Shown here in pieces: positions 16,811-24,787 of a DNA stretch of 64,000 nt. The position numbers and the translations under genes were made by a program. The number at the start of each line of letters is the position of its first letter. Positions within the stretch are counted from its first letter, which is position 1. Source of the DNA: Altererythrobacter sp. (GTDB lineage: Bacteria; Pseudomonadota; Alphaproteobacteria; Sphingomonadales; Sphingomonadaceae); contig JAPSJS010000007.1 of assembly GCA_031178065.1 (NCBI GenBank), positions 17,255 to 81,254 on the forward strand, read 5' to 3'. The notes under the pieces are model-generated. The model ran no database searches. It was not told the origin of the DNA and was given only the letters and a program-made list of their open reading frames with translations.

Positions 16811-18343
16811 ATGATGAAACGCCGCCTTATCGCAACCGCGCTGTTTGCCGGTGTCGCGCTGGCCCCGATCGGGAGCCTGCCCGCGAACGTCGCCACTGCG
16901 CAGACCATTTCCACGCCCGCACAGAGCATCGTGCTCTCGATCGGCCGCGGCGAACTGATCAACGTGCCGGGCTCCATGGCCGACGTCTTCATCGCCAACG
17001 AGGCGATCGCCGACGTTCAGGTGAAGTCGCAGCGCCAGCTCTTCGTGTTCGGCAAGTCGGGCGGCGAGACCACGATCTACGCCAGCAACGCCGCGGGCGA
17101 CATCATCTGGTCGGCCAACGTTCGCGTCGGATCGAACATCGACAGCATTCCCCAGATGCTCGCGCTCGCCATGCCCGAGGCGGAGATTTCCGTCGCGACG
17201 ATGGGCACCAACACCGTGCTGCTGACGGGCACTGTCGCCGCGCCGGAAGACGCTGCCGAGGCCGAGCGCCTCGTCCAGGCTTTCATCGGCGAAGAAACCA
17301 ACGTGATCAGCCGCCTCAAGATGGCGACGCCGCTGCAGGTCAACCTGCAGGTTCGCTTTGCCGAGGTAAGCCGTTCGCTGGTTCGCGCAATCGGTGCCAA
17401 CCTGGCCAGCTTCGATGGCACCAACGGCTTCAAGTTCGGTGTGACGACCGGCCGCTCACCCTTCCCTCAGTATGCGCCCGGGGGCGGTGTATTCACGGGA
17501 GTGACGGAGGCCACGGAGGGCTCGTCCGTCGTGACCGGCATGGAAGGCGGCACGACGCTCGCGGGCTTCGGCCGCTTCCTCGGCCTCGATCTTGCTGGCG
17601 CTCTCGATCTCGCCGAACGGAACGGCCTGCTGACCACGCTGTCGCAGCCAAATCTCACCGCGCTTTCGGGGGAGACGGCAGAGTTCCTCGCCGGCGGAGA
17701 GTTTCCCATTCCGATCAGCCAAGGTCTCGGCACCACGGCGATCGAATACCGCAAGTTCGGCGTCAGCCTCGCCTATACACCGGTCGTGCTGGCGAACGGG
17801 CGCATCTCGATCCGTGTGCGACCCGAAGTCTCCGAGCTGTCGAGCCAGGGCGCAGTGATGATGGACAATTTCCAGATTCCCGCGCTCACCATTCGGCGTG
17901 CCGAGACCACCGTTGAGTTGGGCTCGGGCCAGAGCTTCATGATCGCCGGCCTGATGAGCAACAGCGCGCAGAATTCGATCGACAAGGCCCCCGGCCTTGG
18001 CGACGTGCCGATCCTCGGCAACTTGTTCCGTTCGCGCCAATTCCGCAAAGGCGAAACCGAGTTGGTGATTGTTGTCACGCCCTATCTGGTGAACCCGGTC
18101 GACGCGAACGACATCAAGCTGCCGACCGACGGCTTCCACGCCTCGAACGAAATCGAGCAGTTGCTGGGCTACCAGGAGAACGCCGGCGTAAGCGGTGAGG
18201 CCCGTCCGGCCCCAAGCGCGGTCGAGCGCGAGGCGCCGGAGCCGGATATCTCGCGGATCGATCCGCAGGCCGTGCTGCCGGAATCCGGCAGTCGCCCGGA
18301 GCGCCGCGCAGACAGCGCCGCCCCCGGCTTCAGCCTGAAGTGA
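16811..18343 (+). CDS. cpaC: Flp pilus secretin CpaC/RcpA
   Basis: A 510-residue outer-membrane secretin. Signal peptide (MMKRRLIATALFAGVALAP, cleavage near ATAQT), an N-terminal pilus-assembly domain (SIVLSIGRGELINVPG), a BON-like part (NTVLLTGTVAAPEDAAEAE) and the secretin core (QVRFAEVSRSLVRAIG to LFRSRQFRKGETELVIVVTPYLV). I prefer the ATG at 16811, preceded by GAGGGG, to the one at 16751 next to the cpaB stop, because the latter puts about 20 polar residues before the signal peptide. The C-terminal 80 residues are variable. Confidence 0.93.
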   Translation: MMKRRLIATALFAGVALAPIGSLPANVATAQTISTPAQSIVLSIGRGELINVPGSMADVFIANEAIADVQVKSQRQLFVFGKSGGETTIYASNAAGDIIWSANVRVGSNIDSIPQMLALAMPEAEISVATMGTNTVLLTGTVAAPEDAAEAERLVQAFIGEETNVISRLKMATPLQVNLQVRFAEVSRSLVRAIGANLASFDGTNGFKFGVTTGRSPFPQYAPGGGVFTGVTEATEGSSVVTGMEGGTTLAGFGRFLGLDLAGALDLAERNGLLTTLSQPNLTALSGETAEFLAGGEFPIPISQGLGTTAIEYRKFGVSLAYTPVVLANGRISIRVRPEVSELSSQGAVMMDNFQIPALTIRRAETTVELGSGQSFMIAGLMSNSAQNSIDKAPGLGDVPILGNLFRSRQFRKGETELVIVVTPYLVNPVDANDIKLPTDGFHASNEIEQLLGYQENAGVSGEARPAPSAVEREAPEPDISRIDPQAVLPESGSRPERRADSAAPGFSLK

Positions 18344-18357
18344 GAAAGGTGATCACG

Positions 18358-19008
18358 ATGCCCAAGGCTATCAATCGCAAACTGGCGGGTGCGATCGCCC
18401 TCTCGCTCGGCCTGTCGCTCGCGGCGTGCGGCGGAATGCCGGAGAATCGCAGTCTCTATTCGACGAAGCAGCCGGTGGTCGAAAGGACCAACTACGTGCT
18501 CGACGTTCAGGCGGACGCTGGCGGCTTGCCGATCTCGGAACAGCAGCGCCTTGCCGAATGGTTCGACGTGATGGGCCTTCGCTACGGCGACCGGGTCGCG
18601 ATCGACGATCCGGTCGGCAGCGGCGCGACCCGCGACGCCGTCGCTAAGCTCGCCGCACGCCATGGCATCCTGCTCAGCGAAGGTGCACCGGTGACTGCCG
18701 GCTATGTCGAACCCGGCGACGCTCGCATCGTCATCACCCGCTCGAGCGCCCATGTCGCGGGTTGCCCCGACTGGTCGGCCAAGTCGGACATGAACTACAC
18801 CAACGCGACCTCGCCCAACTACGGTTGCGCCGTGAACAGCAACATGGCCGCGATGATCGCCAATCCCGAAGACCTGATCACCGGTCAGAAGGGCACCGGC
18901 GAGACCGTCGTCATGAGCTCGAGCAAGGCCATCAACAGCTACCGCGAACAGGCACCGACGGGCGAAGGCGGCCTGACGGCGTCGAGCACCGGTGCCGGAG
19001 GAAACTGA
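18358..19008 (+). CDS. cpaD: Pilus assembly lipoprotein CpaD
   Basis: A 216-residue CpaD-family protein. It has a lipoprotein-type signal (LSLGLSLAACGG; lipobox LAAC), the family region ERTNYVLDVQADAGGLPISEQQRLAEWF, and the conserved HVAGCPDWSAKSDMNYTNATSPNYGCAVNSN with its two cysteines. CpaD proteins support the secretin in the outer membrane. The ATG at 18358 follows GAGAAAGGTG; a GTG at 18340 overlapping the cpaC stop is the alternative. Confidence 0.92.
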   Translation: MPKAINRKLAGAIALSLGLSLAACGGMPENRSLYSTKQPVVERTNYVLDVQADAGGLPISEQQRLAEWFDVMGLRYGDRVAIDDPVGSGATRDAVAKLAARHGILLSEGAPVTAGYVEPGDARIVITRSSAHVAGCPDWSAKSDMNYTNATSPNYGCAVNSNMAAMIANPEDLITGQKGTGETVVMSSSKAINSYREQAPTGEGGLTASSTGAGGN

Positions 19009-19010
19009 AC

Positions 19011-20285
19011 ATGAACGCCCCTTGGAAAGCCGGCGGAAACCGCGACCCGTTCGCTGCCTTCATCTGCGACGAGGCTGCGCTGGACGTGCTCCGGCCGGTG
19101 GTCGTCGAAATGGGTTGGCAGCCGGAGAAATGCGCCAAGGGCGGCCTTCGCAACGCCGTGCAGTCGCTCTCGGTCACCGCGAGCCCGAACATCCTGCTGG
19201 TCGATCTGTCCGAAAGCGGCGACCCGCTGAACGACATCAACGCGCTGGCCGAGGTCTGCGAACCGGGTACGGTCGTCATCGCGATCGGCCAGGTCAACGA
19301 CGTGCGGCTCTATCGCGATCTTCTGGCGAGCGGCATTCATGACTACCTGCTCAAGCCCCTGTCTGCCGGACAGCTGCGCGATGCGTTCAATCATGCGCAG
19401 GCGGTGTTCGCCGCGCCGCGGGCGAGTGATCCCGAAACGGCCAAGCGGCACATCTCGACCGCCGTTGTGGGCACCCGCGGCGGCGTGGGCGCATCGACGC
19501 TGGCGACCTCGCTCGCCTGGCTGTTCAGCACCGATCACAAGCTGCCGACCGCGCTGCTCGATCTCGACGTGCATTTCGGCACCGGTGCCCTGGCGCTCGA
19601 TCTCGAGCCCGGCCGCGGCCTGACCGACGCGATCGACAACCCGAGCCGTATCGACGGCCTGTTCATCGAGCGCGCGATGATCCGCGCGAACGACAATCTC
19701 GCGATCCTCTCCGCCGAAGCGCCGATCAGCGCGCCGCTGATGACCGATGGGTCCGCCTTCGTCCAACTGGAGGAGGAGTTCCGGCAGGCATTCGAGATGA
19801 CGGTGATCGATCTGCCGCGCAACATGCTGATCAACTTCCCCCATCTGCTGGCGGAAGTGAACGTCGTGGTCCTCGCCACCGAGATGACGCTCGCCTCGGC
19901 GCGCGATACTATCCGCATCCTCTCGTGGCTGAAGGCCAATGCCGCGCATGCGCAGCCGATCGTGGTGGCGAACAAGGTGCAGACCGCGATCGCCGAAATC
20001 GGCAAGGCCGACTTCGAAGCATCGATCGAGCGCCAGATCGACTTCACCGTGCCCTACGATGTGAAGACTGCGGCCAATGCCGCCAAGCTGGGGCAGACGT
20101 TCGTCGACGCCAGCCCGGCCAGCAAGGCCGCCGCAGCCATACGGCAGGTGGCCGATCGCGTGCTCGGCGCCAGCGACGAAGGGCTGGACGACGGCGCGTC
20201 GGAGAAGAAGTCGCTGCTCGGCAGCTTCGATTTCAAATCGCTGCTGGTGAAGAAGGACAGGAAGGTCGCGGCCGCGGTAGATTGA
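19011..20285 (+). CDS. cpaE: Pilus assembly ATPase-like protein CpaE/TadZ
   Basis: A 424-residue MinD/ParA-related protein that in other bacteria positions the Flp pilus at the pole. Residues 1-135 form an atypical receiver domain (D65 in LLVDLSES, K115 in LLKPLS), followed by the P-loop-like fold. The P-loop reads GTRGGVGAST (154-163): both the signature lysine and the GK lysine of the MinD motif are missing. The downstream LLDLDVHFGTGALALDLEP is canonical. ATP binding or hydrolysis is therefore questionable. It begins two bases after cpaD. Confidence 0.92.
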   Translation: MNAPWKAGGNRDPFAAFICDEAALDVLRPVVVEMGWQPEKCAKGGLRNAVQSLSVTASPNILLVDLSESGDPLNDINALAEVCEPGTVVIAIGQVNDVRLYRDLLASGIHDYLLKPLSAGQLRDAFNHAQAVFAAPRASDPETAKRHISTAVVGTRGGVGASTLATSLAWLFSTDHKLPTALLDLDVHFGTGALALDLEPGRGLTDAIDNPSRIDGLFIERAMIRANDNLAILSAEAPISAPLMTDGSAFVQLEEEFRQAFEMTVIDLPRNMLINFPHLLAEVNVVVLATEMTLASARDTIRILSWLKANAAHAQPIVVANKVQTAIAEIGKADFEASIERQIDFTVPYDVKTAANAAKLGQTFVDASPASKAAAAIRQVADRVLGASDEGLDDGASEKKSLLGSFDFKSLLVKKDRKVAAAVD

Positions 20286-20348
20286 CCGTGCGTGACCTCG
20301 CCGCGGCGCCACAGCCGCGACGCGAGCCAGGAAGGGCAGGACACGAGC

Positions 20349-21320
20349 ATGAACATCATCCAGCTCCTGCTGGTCGGTTGTGGGCTGATGAGCCTTATGG
20401 TCATCGGCTACATGCTGCTGGCCGGGCCTTCGGCCGCCAAGGAGGCGCAGCGGCGCATGGAGGCGCTACGCTACCGCCATTCCGAGAGCACCGACACCAA
20501 GGTTGAATCGCAGCTCAAGAAAGCCATCGCGGCGCGCAAGCCCAGGATGCACAAGGTTGCAGGGTCGGAATCGCGAACGGAAGCGCTCGCGCTCAGGCTC
20601 GACCGGACCGGCAAGAACTGGACCGTCACGCAGTACGTCTACGCGTCGCTCGGCATCGCGCTCGCCATCGCGGTGATCGTGTACCTGCGTTCGGGCGCAG
20701 CGGCGCTTTCGCTCGGCATCGGCCTGCTGCTCGGTGCGGGAATCCCGCATATCGTCGTCGGTCACTCCATCAAGAAGCGGACCAACGCCTTCAACGCGCG
20801 GTTTCCCGACGCGATCGAACTGCTGGTGCGCGGCCTGCGATCGGGTCTGCCGGTCACGGAAACGCTGCAGGTGGTGGCGCAGGAAGTTCCCGGCCCCGTC
20901 GGGATCGAATTCAAGGGCGTGGTCGAGCGGATCAAGATCGGCCGCTCGATGGAAGAGGCCCTGCAGGACACCGCCGACCGGCTCGGCATTCCGGAGTTCA
21001 ACTTCTTCTGCATCGCACTGGCGATCCAGCGGGAAACCGGCGGCAACCTCGCCGAAACGCTGGGCAACCTTGCCGACGTGCTGCGCAAGCGCGCGCAGAT
21101 GAAGCTGAAGATCCGCGCGATGAGCTCGGAATCCAAGGCCTCGGCCTACATCGTCGGCGCGCTGCCGTTCATCGTCTTCGCCATGATCTGGTGGATCAAC
21201 CCCGGCTACATCGGCGGCTTTTTCGAGGACGACCGGCTGATCGTCACCGGCCTCGGCGGACTGGTATGGATGTCGATCGGCGGCTTCATCATGGCCAAGA
21301 TGGTCAGCTTCGAGATCTGA
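20349..21320 (+). CDS. tadB: Tad pilus inner-membrane platform protein TadB
   Basis: A 323-residue type II secretion F-domain protein: two N-terminal hydrophobic segments, the soluble F domain (FNARFPDAIELLVRGLRSGLP, then ETGGNLAETLGNLADVLR) and two C-terminal transmembrane segments. I used the ATG at 20349 (MNIIQLLLVG) rather than the in-frame start at 20292. It directly follows cpaE, where cpaF (TadA) normally lies. Confidence 0.93.
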   Translation: MNIIQLLLVGCGLMSLMVIGYMLLAGPSAAKEAQRRMEALRYRHSESTDTKVESQLKKAIAARKPRMHKVAGSESRTEALALRLDRTGKNWTVTQYVYASLGIALAIAVIVYLRSGAAALSLGIGLLLGAGIPHIVVGHSIKKRTNAFNARFPDAIELLVRGLRSGLPVTETLQVVAQEVPGPVGIEFKGVVERIKIGRSMEEALQDTADRLGIPEFNFFCIALAIQRETGGNLAETLGNLADVLRKRAQMKLKIRAMSSESKASAYIVGALPFIVFAMIWWINPGYIGGFFEDDRLIVTGLGGLVWMSIGGFIMAKMVSFEI

Positions 21321-21333
21321 GCGAGGACAGGAC

Positions 21334-22341
21334 ATGCCCGACACGCCCGCCGGCCCAACTCTCCTCGGTTTCGACGTCATTCTCGTCGGCTCGATCCTCG
21401 CCGGGATCGCCGCGCTCGCCGTGCTGCTAGCCATCTACGCCGCTCTCACGGTCAAGGATCCGATGGCGCGCCGCGTAAAGGCGCTCAACGCCCGACGCGA
21501 CGAGTTGAAGGCCGGCATCGTCAAGGCCAATGCGCGCAAGCGCCAGAGCCTCCTCCACAAGACCGAGGGGACCGAGAAACTCAAGGATACGCTGGCCGGG
21601 ATGAAGGTCCTCCAGCAAAGCCAGATCGAGGTCATCCAGCAGCAGCTCGCCCACGCCGGCTACCGCAACAAGGAACTGGCGGTCTACGTCATCGCGGGCC
21701 GCATCCTGCTGCCGCTGCTGCTCGGCGGGCTCGGCATCACACTGATCTACGTAATCGACTACTTCCCCGACTGGGGCGTGATGAAGCGCACCGGCGCCAT
21801 GGGCGTGCTCCTGTTCGCGGGCTACAAGGCACCGGAGATTTTCCTCAAGAACAAGGCGACCAAGCGGACGGACGCGATCCGTAAAGGCCTCCCCGACGCG
21901 CTCGATCTGCTGGTGATCTGCGCCGAGGCGGGCCTGACGGTGGATGCCGCCTTCAACCGGGTCGCCAAGGAACTGGGCCGCGCCTACCCTGAGCTCGGCG
22001 ACGAGTTCGCGCTGACTGCGATCGAGCTTTCGTTCCTCACCGAACGCAAGATGGCGTTCGACAATCTCGCTTACCGCGTGGATCTGGAATCGGTGCGCGG
22101 CGTGGTGACGACGATGGTGCAGACCGAACGATACGGCACTCCGCTCGCATCGGCGCTGCGCGTGCTCTCGGCCGAATTCCGCAACGAGCGCATGATGCGC
22201 GCGGAGGAGAAAGCCGCGCGCCTGCCCGCGATCATGACCGTGCCGCTGATCCTGTTCATCCTGCCGGTGCTGTTCATCGTGATCCTGGGCCCTGCGGCTT
22301 GCTCGATCAGCGATGCCTTCGCAACCAACCCCGGACAGTAA
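21334..22341 (+). CDS. tadC: Tad pilus inner-membrane platform protein TadC
   Basis: A 335-residue partner of TadB with the same F-domain fold (IRKGLPDALDLLVICAEAGLTVDAAFNRVAKELG; ERYGTPLASALRVLSAEFR) and a C-terminal membrane helix (PLILFILPVLFIVILGP). It starts 13 bp after tadB with GCGAGGACAGG upstream. Last gene of the pilus locus in this window, convergent with the MarR gene. Confidence 0.93.
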   Translation: MPDTPAGPTLLGFDVILVGSILAGIAALAVLLAIYAALTVKDPMARRVKALNARRDELKAGIVKANARKRQSLLHKTEGTEKLKDTLAGMKVLQQSQIEVIQQQLAHAGYRNKELAVYVIAGRILLPLLLGGLGITLIYVIDYFPDWGVMKRTGAMGVLLFAGYKAPEIFLKNKATKRTDAIRKGLPDALDLLVICAEAGLTVDAAFNRVAKELGRAYPELGDEFALTAIELSFLTERKMAFDNLAYRVDLESVRGVVTTMVQTERYGTPLASALRVLSAEFRNERMMRAEEKAARLPAIMTVPLILFILPVLFIVILGPAACSISDAFATNPGQ

Positions 22342-22375
22342 ACGGATCGCCCGACACCCGGTCGGCAGAGGGGCG

Positions 22376-22855
22376 TTAGAGGTTTTCGCTCGCCGGATCG
22401 AGGGCGCCCGCCTGTTCGCGCACGCGAGTGAGGAGCCGGACGAACGTCTCGCGCTCGACCGCTGAGAACGAAGCGAAAAGCTGCTGCTCCATCTGCAGGG
22501 CCAGGGGCATGATCCGGTCGTAGATCGAGCGACCCTGTGCGGTGAGTTCGAGATGGTGCGAGCGGCCGTCGGTGGCGTTGGGTTCGCGTTCCACGAACCC
22601 GCGCTCAGCCAGCGTGCGGCACGCGCGGTTGACGGCGACCTTGTCCATGAGCGTGCGCTCCGTCAGCTCGCGCTGCGTCGCCGGCCCCGTGTCCCCGAGC
22701 ACAGCCATGATCCGCCATTCGGGGATCTTGAGATCGAACCGGTCGCGGTAGATCTCCGCAATGCGGTTGCTGACCGCGTTCGACGCGATGGAGAGCTGAT
22801 AGGGCAGGAAACGGTCGAGCTGGAGCCGGCCGGGGCGATCGTCGGGTTCGGTCAT
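22376..22855 (-). CDS. MarR-family transcriptional regulator
   Basis: A 159-residue winged-helix regulator. The recognition region is PATQRELTERTLMDKVAVNRACRTLAERGFVEREPNATDGRSHHLELTAQG, in which the DxR wing motif is visible. The ATG at 22855 gives MTEPDD; a TTG 36 bases upstream is possible. It lies downstream of, and in the same direction as, the thiolase-SDR-hydratase set, whose CoA-type substrates it may sense (inference from neighbourhood). An imperfect palindrome sits just before its start. Confidence 0.88.
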   Translation of the reverse strand: MTEPDDRPGRLQLDRFLPYQLSIASNAVSNRIAEIYRDRFDLKIPEWRIMAVLGDTGPATQRELTERTLMDKVAVNRACRTLAERGFVEREPNATDGRSHHLELTAQGRSIYDRIMPLALQMEQQLFASFSAVERETFVRLLTRVREQAGALDPASENL

Positions 22856-22862
22856 GGAACTC

Positions 22863-22876
22863 GTTTCTAGTGCAAC
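22863..22876. promoter_or_regulatory. Imperfect palindrome before the MarR gene, possible operator
   Basis: GTTTC-TAGT-GCAAC forms two inverted half-sites (GTTKC) with a four-base centre, eight bases upstream of the MarR start codon. MarR regulators commonly bind such sites next to their own gene. The match is short and could be chance. Confidence 0.3.
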
Positions 22877-22915
22877 CGCCTGCGTTGACAACCGGGCCCG
22901 GGTGCTTGCCTGCGG

Positions 22916-23788
22916 TTATTGGTAATCGGGCTCGTCCCACCACGGGTAGAAGTCCGGCATGTCGCGCGAAGGCTTCATCGGAAACTCCGGCATCCGCTTG
23001 TCGAGGAAGCTGGCCACGCCTTCGGCGGCGTCGGGTGTCCTCGCCATGCGGTAGATCGCGCGGCTGTCGATCCGGTGCGCCATCATCGGGTGCTCCGCGG
23101 CGGACAGCCGCCACATCATCGCCCGCGTCAGCGCAATCGACACCGCCGAGGTGTGCTCCGCAATCTCGCGCGCCAGCGCCCTCGTCTCGCCCATCAGCTT
23201 GTCCTGCGGATGGACCGAGCGCACCAGCCCCGCTGCGAGCGCTTCCTGCGCATCGAAGATCCGGCCGGTGTAGGTCCACTCGAGCGCCTGCTGGATGCCA
23301 ACGAGCCGCGGCAGGAACCAGCTCGAGCACGCCTCCGACACGATCCCGCGCCGTGCGAAGACGAACCCGTACCGTGCCGTCTCCGCCGCCAGGCGAATAT
23401 CCATCGCGAGTTGCATGGTCGCCCCGATGCCCACGGCGGCGCCGTTGCACGCAGCGATCAGTGGCTTGGTCGAATTGAACAGGCGCAAGGTCACTTGCCC
23501 GCCGCCGTCGCGCACGAGCGGGTTCGACAGGTCCTCAACCGCTTCGTTGCTAGCGAACGGCTTCGCACCGTCCTCCGGCGTGAGATCGGCGCCGGCGCAG
23601 AACGCGCGGTCGCCCTGCCCAGTGAAGATCACCGCGTGCACCGCGTCGTCGGCGTCGATCGCATCCATCGCCACGATGATTTCCGCCATCATCGTGCGGG
23701 TGAAGGCATTCATCTTCTCCGGCCGATGGAGCGTGACCGTCGCAATGCCGTCGTCGATGTCCAGTTTGATCTGCGTGAACTCGGGCAT
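22916..23788 (-). CDS. Enoyl-CoA hydratase/isomerase (crotonase family)
   Basis: A 290-residue crotonase. The CoA/oxyanion regions are visible as DRAFCAGADLT and NGAAVGIGATMQLAMDIRLAAE; the later segment FARRGIVSEACSSWFLPRLVG carries a Glu at the usual acid/base position. The C-terminal WWDEPDY tail is family-typical of a group of proteobacterial hydratases with uncertain substrates. Three residues match a hydratase against an isomerase equally well, so I leave the reaction as hydratase/isomerase. Same direction as the SDR and thiolase genes, suggesting beta-oxidation-like work. Confidence 0.87.
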   Translation of the reverse strand: MPEFTQIKLDIDDGIATVTLHRPEKMNAFTRTMMAEIIVAMDAIDADDAVHAVIFTGQGDRAFCAGADLTPEDGAKPFASNEAVEDLSNPLVRDGGGQVTLRLFNSTKPLIAACNGAAVGIGATMQLAMDIRLAAETARYGFVFARRGIVSEACSSWFLPRLVGIQQALEWTYTGRIFDAQEALAAGLVRSVHPQDKLMGETRALAREIAEHTSAVSIALTRAMMWRLSAAEHPMMAHRIDSRAIYRMARTPDAAEGVASFLDKRMPEFPMKPSRDMPDFYPWWDEPDYQ

Positions 23789-23827
23789 CGCTTCCTCCCT
23801 GCACCTTGCGCGAACCAGGCGCAGGCT

Positions 23828-23880
23828 GGGCCTCCCCCGATCTCACGCGAGCTGAGGGAGGCCCCTGCCTGCGCAGGGGC
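23828..23880. repeat. Two overlapping hairpins between hydratase and SDR genes
   Basis: GGGCCTCCC (23828-23836) pairs with GGGAGGCCC (23856-23864), and GCCCCTGC (23861-23868) pairs with GCAGGGGC (23873-23880). The two stems share bases 23861-23864, so they are mutually exclusive. There is no T-run, so this looks like a dispersed palindromic repeat or mRNA-stabilising element rather than a standard terminator. Confidence 0.5.
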
Positions 23881-23891
23881 TCATACCATCG

Positions 23892-24677
23892 TCACCGCGG
23901 CGCCATCCGGATCCCGCCGTCGAGCCGCACGTCCTCGCCGTTGAAGTAACCGGTCTCGATCATGCACAGCGCCAGTTTGGCGTATTCCTCGGGGTTGCCG
24001 AGCCGCTTGGGGAACGGAACCGAGGCGGCCAGCGCCTCCTTCACCTGCGGCGGTGCGGCGTTCATCAGCGGGGTGTTGAAGATGCCCGGCAGGATTGTGT
24101 TCACGCGGATGCCCTCACCCATGAGGTCGCGCGCGATCGGCAGCGTCATGCCGATCACGCCGCCCTTCGACGCGGAATAGGCGGCTTGGCCGATTTGCCC
24201 GTCTTCGCCGGCAACGCTGGCCGTGTTGACGATCGCGCCGCGGTCGCCATCCTCCGACAGCGGATCGAGGGTCATCATCCCGGCCGCCGATTTGGCGATG
24301 CAGCGGAAGGTTCCGACGAGGTTGATCTGGATCACCCAGTTGAACGCGTCGAGCGGGAAATGGCTGATCTCGCCCGTCTGCCGGTCGCGCTTGGCGGTTT
24401 TGATCGCGTTGCCGACGCCGGCGCAGTTGACCAGGATCCGCTCCTGCCCGTGCGCCTCGCGCGCCTTGGCGAAGGCGGCGTCGACCGAAGCCTCGTCGGT
24501 CACATTGCATTCGCAGAACACACCGCCGATCTCTGCGGCGACTTTCTTCCCCTTCTCCTCCTGCAAGTCGAAGATCGCGACTTTCGCGCCCTTCGCCGCG
24601 AGTGCGCGCGCAGTCGCTTCGCCAAGGCCGGAGGCGCCGCCGGTGACAACCGCGGGAGTATTGCTGCCGATTTCCAT
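23892..24677 (-). CDS. Short-chain dehydrogenase (3-hydroxyacyl-CoA dehydrogenase type-2-like)
   Basis: A 261-residue classical SDR. The cofactor motif is TGGASGLGEAT near residue 12, with an Asp in AIFDLQEE that favours NAD. NCAGVG is followed by the catalytic Ser in NTASVAGEDGQIGQ and YSASKGG (Tyr, Lys). The long insert FPLDAFNWVIQINLVG and the ending GNPEEYAKLALCMIETGYFNGEDVRLDGG closely resemble type-2 3-hydroxyacyl-CoA dehydrogenases, which oxidise 3-hydroxyacyl-CoA. It lies between the hydratase and thiolase genes, which fits a three-step module. Confidence 0.88.
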   Translation of the reverse strand: MEIGSNTPAVVTGGASGLGEATARALAAKGAKVAIFDLQEEKGKKVAAEIGGVFCECNVTDEASVDAAFAKAREAHGQERILVNCAGVGNAIKTAKRDRQTGEISHFPLDAFNWVIQINLVGTFRCIAKSAAGMMTLDPLSEDGDRGAIVNTASVAGEDGQIGQAAYSASKGGVIGMTLPIARDLMGEGIRVNTILPGIFNTPLMNAAPPQVKEALAASVPFPKRLGNPEEYAKLALCMIETGYFNGEDVRLDGGIRMAPR

Positions 24678-24752
24678 TCACATCCTCTCAATCATTCGTC
24701 GTCCCGGCAGGCGCCGGGTTCTGTTCGCATGGGTAAGACATTGCCGAAGGCG

Positions 24753-24772
24753 ATCCCGGCTTGCCCCGGGAT
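24753..24772. repeat. REP-like palindrome (ATCCCGG/CCGGGAT type)
   Basis: ATCCCGG (24753-24759) pairs with CCGGGAT (24766-24772), followed by GACG. A related ATCCC...GGGATGACG element occurs at 49960, so this is a dispersed intergenic repeat. It lies in the spacer between the thiolase and SDR genes. Confidence 0.55.
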
Positions 24773-24787
24773 GACGCCACCATTGAA

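Noticed and set aside
22342..22375. A terminator for the tad locus
   Set aside because: The 34-bp spacer has no stem with a T-run; termination there is probably Rho-dependent or further along.
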